Shown here: piece after piece, positions 58,516 to 64,000 of the stretch
Layout: the number at the start of each line of letters is the position of its first letter
How positions within the stretch are numbered: position 1 is the first letter of the stretch
Origin: Pyrus communis
Taxonomy: Eukaryota > Streptophyta > Magnoliopsida > Rosales > Rosaceae
Direction of reading: 5' to 3'
Length of the DNA stretch: 64,000 bases
Assembly: GCF_963583255.1 (NCBI RefSeq)
Contig: NC_084813.1
Span: 5,318,001 to 5,382,000, forward strand
Position numbers and translations under genes: made by a program
The notes under the pieces: generated by a model
Databases searched by the model: none
Told to the model about the DNA's origin: nothing
What the model saw: the letters and a program-made list of their open reading frames with translations, nothing else

Positions 58516-59295
58516 CAGGCTTGTTGTATGCTTCGGTCCGGACAAACTTTTTATTTTGATTTTTAAGAAAACCTCGACAGTACGAGGAAAATAAATTGAT
58601 TAAAATGAAGAAAAAAAAAGTTGCACCTAGTAGGGGGGACAAAACCTTACCCCTTATAAAGTAAGAACAAGAAAAGAGCAGGCACAAACACCTTACCTCT
58701 CTTGAAAAAGAAAATACCAGAAAAAGGAGGATTAGACCCCAATCCTCTTGAAAAATGAAAATACAAAAAAAAGAGGTAGTGGACATAGGGCCAAAGCTCT
58801 CTAAAATAAAACCTAAAAGGTAAGAACCTACAAGTCTTAACCTTGATGGTCTCTTCCCTTGATTTTTGAACGATTCGCCATCACTGAAGCTGCTTTCGGA
58901 GTTTCCATTCACTGCTTCATTCATGATATTGTTACTGTTGGTGGTGGTGTTGTGGCTGCTTTCAGACTTTCTTTTCTTTGAAATTGGGCTAAGCTCCTTC
59001 TCAGGGTTCTTGCTTATGTACTCCGACAGTTGGCTTCTCAAAGCATTGTAGTTCTCTCCCACTGTCAATATTTTGGTTAACTTCTTGTTCTCTACACTCA
59101 CCGTCAATTCTCGTCTCTGTGAATCAAAGCCGATCATAAAACCTTTTGGCCATGCAACCCAAGCATTTATACTTCATGATATCAAACTATATATGCTCTG
59201 AAGCCTATGATACCATGTTAAGCTTTCAAATAGACGCTTCAGCTGCCTACTACTGATTAAGCATTTATATTTTATGGTAGCAAACTATGCTCTTA
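58516..59295 (-). pseudogene. Partial duplicate of WRKY40, exon 3 plus intron
   Basis: 59295-58516 repeats the 62657-63170 region of WRKY40: part of intron 2, the splice acceptor and exon 3 ([32 protein letters not shown]). Relative to the original, in-frame codons near the exon start and one Met are missing. About 290 bp of unrelated sequence (roughly 58550-58840) is inserted before FVRTEA, and the donor GT is changed to GC. No WRKY domain exons follow. A 213-codon window (58499-59137) stays open through the insertion. Confidence 0.85.
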
Positions 59296-59692
59296 GACCA
59301 TCTCCAATGGTTGGGCTAAAAGCCAAATATTTTAGCCCGGAAAATTTAGCTTTTAGCCCAGAAACAGCTTTTCTGCTCCAACCGTTCTAGCCTAAAATTG
59401 TAGCCCGGGATTATTAAAGAATAAACTTAGGCTATTTTTTTTGTTAAATTAATTTTTTTTAAAATAAATATGTAGACTATCGTAAATTAATTTTATGAAT
59501 ATTTTAATCTAAAAAAATTTAAATTCTGATAAATATTGGGTGGAGTCCACTCCGATTTTTGGGCTAAATTTTGGGGGGAATTTGGTTTTGGTTTAGCATT
59601 TAACATTTAGCCCAAATTTTCTCCTTGGGTTGGAGTGGGTTTGGGGGTTTTTGAGGGGTAATTTAGCTTTTAGCCCACCATTGGAGTTGGTC
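59296..59692. mobile_element. Tourist-like MITE with TTA duplication
   Basis: The left end GACCATCTCCAATGG and right end CCATTGGAGTTGGTC are inverted with one mismatch. TTA is duplicated at 59293-59295 and 59693-59695. At 397 bp it has no coding capacity. It adjoins the WRKY40 duplicate. Confidence 0.9.
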
Positions 59693-59698
59693 TTAGTA

Positions 59699-59914
59699 AT
59701 GCCATGTCTACACTTCTTAGAGATTGACTCCAGTTTTTGCATAAAAGTCCTGCCGGACTTCCTGAAAACGATACCACTGCAGAATTTGGCAATCAATGAT
59801 TGTAAAATTCTTGAAGAACACTGTAGAATGGGGATAGGAAAGGAGTGGGGCGAGATTCCTCACATCCCAACTATCAAAATCAATTTCAAAAAACTTTCAA
59901 TGAGATGGCCTTGA
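59699..59914 (+). pseudogene. NLR C-terminal LRR fragment
   Basis: The frame MPCLHFLEIDSSFCIKVLPD, LQNLAINDCKILEEHCR and GIGKEWGEIPHIPTIKI matches the conserved C-terminus of RGA-type CNL proteins. No upstream NB-ARC is present. It is a different subclass from the receptor at 6427-9066. A natural stop follows at 59912-59914. Confidence 0.75.
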
Positions 59915-61959
59915 GTTCACAAATACATTGATTTATAGAAGAGAAGTTTCTGGACACTTTTCAACTACACCGCATGCTTGGTGAATTTTGCCAGCTAATG
60001 AAGGGAAACTGCAAAAATGTGACGCGCTTCAACTTTCAGTTCCACAAGTATCATCCTAGTGTTCTGGTAACCTCTCCTTCCTCTTACTCTACTTAATCCT
60101 GACATTTACTTACATGTTTAAATCTGTTTCCTACGTTTCCTTCTATGTTTGAAATAGTCGTGTAGTGTCAGACCTGAATTTTTTCAAAATCACATTGGAG
60201 GATAATTTTATTGGTTTTGAAAAAACTTATTGTTAGTGTGCAATTGCCAAAATAGTGGAGAATATCTTCGGTAGGAGTAATCGAAAATTTTTATGTTATA
60301 GTTGTCATGAGTATGGTATTTAACTGTACTAAATAGAATAAGGGAATATTACCAAACTTATTTTACACCCTCATTGAATCTTTACTTTACTTTGAAACCT
60401 CTCGGTCTAGTCCTCAGTAAACGTTAATCTTTAAAGCATTTAAAAGTCACACCATACTTCTAGAACCAGTCATCATTTTTATGTCAAAGTAATTCATTTG
60501 CGCCGTCCTTATTTTTTTGCTTTCCTAATTTTTTTCATGTCATGTGTATTCGTTACGTGTAGTTATTTTTGAATTAATTATGCAGAGTAAAAGCAAACAA
60601 AACTGTTATACATTGTACATTGAAGCAAAATAGATGGTGATAATTGTTCTAAACCAGACATCTATTGAGGAAGTAAGTTATGGAATATTGATGGACATGG
60701 ACAGACAAGTCAGTAGAAAATTTTGCCATGGACCTGGCCGTATCCTTTTGCTTGGTGAAATCATTAACTGATTCTGGTTACATTCAGTCAAGTTTCCATG
60801 GAGCTGGGGGAATTATCGTACCACTAGTTGCTTCCACTTCAGGAGTTTCATGGCAGAAGCAGTTGAAAGAGATGCAGTTTCGAGTCTAAAGGTGAACTGC
60901 GGGAGCCAACCCTAGCCACAATATCTATGGATATATGTATGAAGTCTTTAGGTACTCCATTAGGCTGGAGTCATAGACTGCTCTTCTGTATATAAAACAT
61001 GTTGAATCAATTCTGTTGGTTTATACGTATTATTATTAGTGAAGTTGTTTTTGTTATCAGCTTTCCTAGTTTAGCTCAACTGCCTCATTGTTTTCCCTAT
61101 TTCTTTTGACTCAAAACTGCAATGGTAATGGTAGGCTATGTCAAAGACACTTTTCTCTTTTTGAAAGCCTCCTTTGTCTGTCATTGACCAAGAAATAAAC
61201 ACCGACTGACCGTCCGTTGTTGAATTCAATTAGGAAATGAATCTCATAATAGTCACAGTGGTTGAAACTCTTTCTGATCTAATTAGTTGAATACATCAAA
61301 CATATGAACTCAAATTCCGTTTTGGCAACTTAAGCCCCTCTCTCTCTTGTTGGATTAATGATGAAATATTGTTGGTGTGGGAAAGTATATTTTGGTGCAG
61401 GAAAGATGAATGATGTTGGAAATTTGAGTTGCTACAGCAGAGATCTTGTATTTCTTATTTTCTTATGATTACAATTGATAAGCCAAAGGCTTTATAAAGA
61501 AAATAAAAAAGACGAGAGTTCTTACTAGACAACTGAACAGACATAGCTTAGGAACTTTAATACAATAACTTGCTAGAAATGTTTAAGACTCTTAACGTTA
61601 AAGTTCCTGGGAATAAGGAAGTGCATTGATTCCAACATCTCTATAGAAATATGGCCTATGCTAAATTTGATATACAACATGTATAGAAAAATTTTAGGGG
61701 GAAAACTAGTAAAGCCAAAAGCCGTTTCTGCTCATTTTTACAATTATGCAGATCAATGCGTCTTAGCTGAACTAGTAGCCACTAAATAAGTTGCAAATTG
61801 CAGTCCAAGTTTCGAAGAAACCTTGCCCCTGAAGCGGATTGAATTAGAAAAGTTGTGTCCTTTTTTCCAGTTTGTATTTACAAATGCACCTAATCTTCAA
61901 AAACAGTCTAACAAGTGAAACACCAGTGCTCTTAATTGAAATTCACCATTTGGATGATT
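59915..61959. other. Spacer downstream of WRKY40
   Basis: No gene recognised. The part next to 61959 is probably the WRKY40 3' UTR. Confidence 0.5.
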
Positions 61960-63710
61960 TTAGAATGTATTGTGTTGAAGTATTCTTCCCGATATGGCTG
62001 TTGCAAGTGCTTTTGTGAAATCGGGATCCTTCGTCAAGGAAGAAGCCATCTGCTCAACCAAAAATTTGCGAACTTCGGGTGTTTCAGTTCTTGCTTTTGT
62101 GCCCTCGGCATCAGCAGTACTGGACTTGGATTTGGTCAAGTCAAGAGTAATTGTTGGTCCAGATGAACCGAGGGAGGTTGAGTAAGGGACCGATCCTATG
62201 GTCATGCGGTTTGAGCCCGATGTTTCTTCAATTTGGGAAGGGTTGGGGTGGTTGTGTTCACCTTCATAAGTTCCCACCAAAATAGTTTGGTCCTCAACAC
62301 TTCTTTGAACCTGAAGAGAAAATTACGGAAAAAATTAACATTTAATTAATAAGAAAAATAAAAAGCAAATTTGACTCCGTCTATTTACAATAAGTTTTAA
62401 GCAAAAAGAAGGAAGGTTAGGGAATTTGGACTCACCTTCTTTTTGACAGGGCAGCTTGGAGCAAAAGAGCATTTGAAGTAAGCTCTAGGACAAGGATTAT
62501 CCCTCGTAACTTTTTGGCCATATTTCCTCCATTGATATCCATCTTTCACAACCTATAAAATGCGCATAAAATTCCTCAATACAACACCTTGAATAAATAA
62601 AATGAGTTCTCTGTAAGTATGTGACATTGATTATGGATTGAGGACTAACTAATTACCAGGCTTGTTGTATCAGATGCTTCAGTCCGGACATAAATCCTTG
62701 AAACCTTTGCCTTGATGGTCTCTTCCCTTGGTTTCTTGAACGATTCGCCATCACTGGAGCTGCTTTCGGAGTTTCCATTCACTGCTCCATTCATGATATT
62801 GTTACTGTTGGTGTTGTTGTTGCTGCTTTCAGACTTTCTTTTCTTTGAAATTGGGCTAAGCTCCTTCTCTGGGTTCTTGCTCATGTACTCCAACAGTTGG
62901 CTTCTCAAAGCATTGTAGTTCTCTCCCATCACGGTTAACATTTCGGTTAGCTTCTTGTTTTCTGCACTCACCCTGTGCAATTCTTCCAATAGACGACCAC
63001 TCTGTGAACCAAAGCAGATCATAAAACCTTTTAGCCATGCAACCCAAGTATTTTATTTCATGATATCAAACTAAACATGCTCTGATACCATGTTAAGCTT
63101 TTCAAATAGCCACTTCAGCGACTTACTACTAATTAAGCATTTATATTACTTCGTAGCGAACCGTGCTCCTAGTCCTAGACACCTCAGCGGCCTACTAGTA
63201 TATGTGTGTGTGTGTAATACTTATGTTTATATAAATGTATATTTAGATTTCATGTTTCAAGTGTTAAAGAGGTTGGATATCGAAGTTTTATAAGCCATAG
63301 ATTGGTTTTTCCTAAAGAAAAAGATTGCGAAATAAGTAATAAAAAATATCCTTCTAAGCCATGAAGGCATGCCTTAATTGGTAACCACAAAACAAGAAGA
63401 TAGAGAAGGTAAGGTGGAAAAAACTAAGAAACCAACCTCTTCTGTAGGGGAAAGCTGCCTCCCAAAGTCGATCGATATTTTGTTATGCACCTCTTGTTTA
63501 ATAATCTGAAATTAATCAAAGTAAATATTAAAACTTCTATAAGTTCATAAGCAACTTTTATAAACAATTAAGCAAAGTGATGTGAAGTGTAACTATATAT
63601 TAGAGAGATTTTATTACATTTCGACTTACCGGAGTATCATCGAAAAGTCTGAGAGGCCTGGAATTAAGATCCAAAGAAGTATCATCATCATATGCAGCTG
63701 AATGGTCCAT
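61960..63710 (-). CDS. WRKY40: WRKY40-type group IIa transcription factor
   Basis: Nuclear DNA-binding regulator of defence and hormone responses that recognises W-boxes (TTGAC). Five exons in transcript order: 63710-63630, 63505-63437, 63001-62657, 62552-62436 and 62310-61960. All splice sites are GT/AG and joined in phase 0, giving 320 residues. The N-terminus has [14 protein letters not shown]. Exon 3 encodes a leucine zipper ([19 protein letters not shown] and on) and a basic signal (SKKRKSESS). Exon 4 holds [20 protein letters not shown]. The zinc ligands are C-X5-C in exon 4 and HNH in exon 5, with 23 residues between, as in group II. The C-terminus has [16 protein letters not shown], shared with Arabidopsis WRKY40. 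A partial copy lies at 58516-59295. The start is the first ATG that leads into the conserved head. Confidence 0.95.
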
Positions 63711-63794
63711 TTCCCTTGAAAGTAACGACACTAGTTCTTCCTTCCTTGAAATAATCCTCAAGAAATCTCTCAAGCTCTCAAGTTTGATCCAAAT

Positions 63795-63800
63795 CTTGAC
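63795..63800 (+). promoter_or_regulatory. W-box TTGACC upstream of WRKY40
   Basis: A canonical WRKY binding motif about 85 bp upstream of the start codon, probably in the leader. It could allow autoregulation, which is inference. Confidence 0.45.
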
Positions 63801-63848
63801 CAAGTAGTTGTGTGGAACTGTCTGAGTTTTGCCAAATGAAAGGCAGAT

Positions 63849-63862
63849 TATATATTATATAG
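63849..63862 (-). promoter_or_regulatory. TATA-like element of WRKY40
   Basis: TATATAATATATAA on the minus strand, about 140-150 bp upstream of the start codon. It is the only strong TATA candidate in the visible promoter. Confidence 0.5.
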
Positions 63863-63940
63863 AACCAGAAAAAGCTTTTCGTCCAGAAAAAAATAAAAAG
63901 AACCAGAAAAAGCTCTTTAGAGTTTTAAGGAAACTGGGTC

Positions 63941-63944
<4 letters not shown>

Positions 63945-63988
<44 letters not shown>
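63945..63988. repeat. (GA)n microsatellite in the WRKY40 promoter
   Basis: About 22 uninterrupted GA units, read as CT on the gene strand, some 235 bp upstream of the start codon. Confidence 0.9.
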
Positions 63989-63991
<3 letters not shown>

Positions 63992-64000
63992 GATGAGTAG

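Noticed and set aside
58499..59137. Second functional WRKY gene
   Set aside because: No WRKY domain exons, a damaged donor site and a foreign insertion make it a partial pseudogene, although a truncated product is not excluded.

Overview
The window is nuclear DNA of a dicot plant. It has intron-containing genes with GT/AG junctions, a plastid NDH subunit gene, and dense LTR retrotransposons, MITEs, SINEs and LINE remnants. The repeats (a Cassandra-type LTR carrying a 5S RNA segment, RTE-type LINE tails, MITEs with GGCCATCTCCAA ends) suggest Rosaceae, probably the apple/pear group. That placement is inference from memory of the repeat families, not a database result.

Layout. 1-3185: right-hand part of a Ty1/copia element with an intact integrase-RT-RNase H frame. 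4003-5300: composite PIF/Harbinger-like element with TAA target duplications. 6427-9066 (-): single-exon CC-NBS-LRR immune receptor of the RPS2/RPS5 type. 9750-15262: nested repeats (hAT MITE, AT-rich minisatellite, SINE, a MITE split by a 1.9 kb solo LTR). 15617-24077: complete Ty3/gypsy-type retrotransposon with two 2117-bp LTRs of equal length, a perfect CCTTT target duplication and a heavily broken interior. 24601-27246 (+): mitochondrial-type PPR gene with one intron. 29367-30684 (+): early-nodulin-like phytocyanin. 31627-32646 (+): ZED1-related (ZRK) pseudokinase. 36761-38908 (-): transmembrane receptor-like kinase with a very large insertion in its activation segment. 42217-42500: Cassandra solo LTR. 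44947-45705: MITE that may carry a captured exon. 47318-49333 (+): PLMT, phospholipid N-methyltransferase. 50570-53455 (-): six-exon PNSB1/NDF1. 53962-54580: 5'-truncated L1 insertion with a copied patch of target DNA at its 5' end. 57732-59914: pseudogene cluster (UMP1, partial WRKY40 copy, NLR tail). 61960-63710 (-): five-exon WRKY40-type group IIa transcription factor.

The PPR, RLK, PLMT and WRKY40-like genes lie in the order expected if this block is collinear with the Arabidopsis interval around At1g80840-At1g80880. PNSB1 (At1g15980) belongs, as I recall, to the duplicated partner block. The NLR, the ZRK pseudokinase and WRKY40 are all linked to immunity by family, but nothing in the sequence shows that they act together. 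No operon-like organisation or clearly new multigene system is visible. The most unusual items are the gypsy element with matching LTRs and a dead interior, the patched L1 junction, the leucine-zipper-only WRKY40 fragment and the ZRK pseudokinase.
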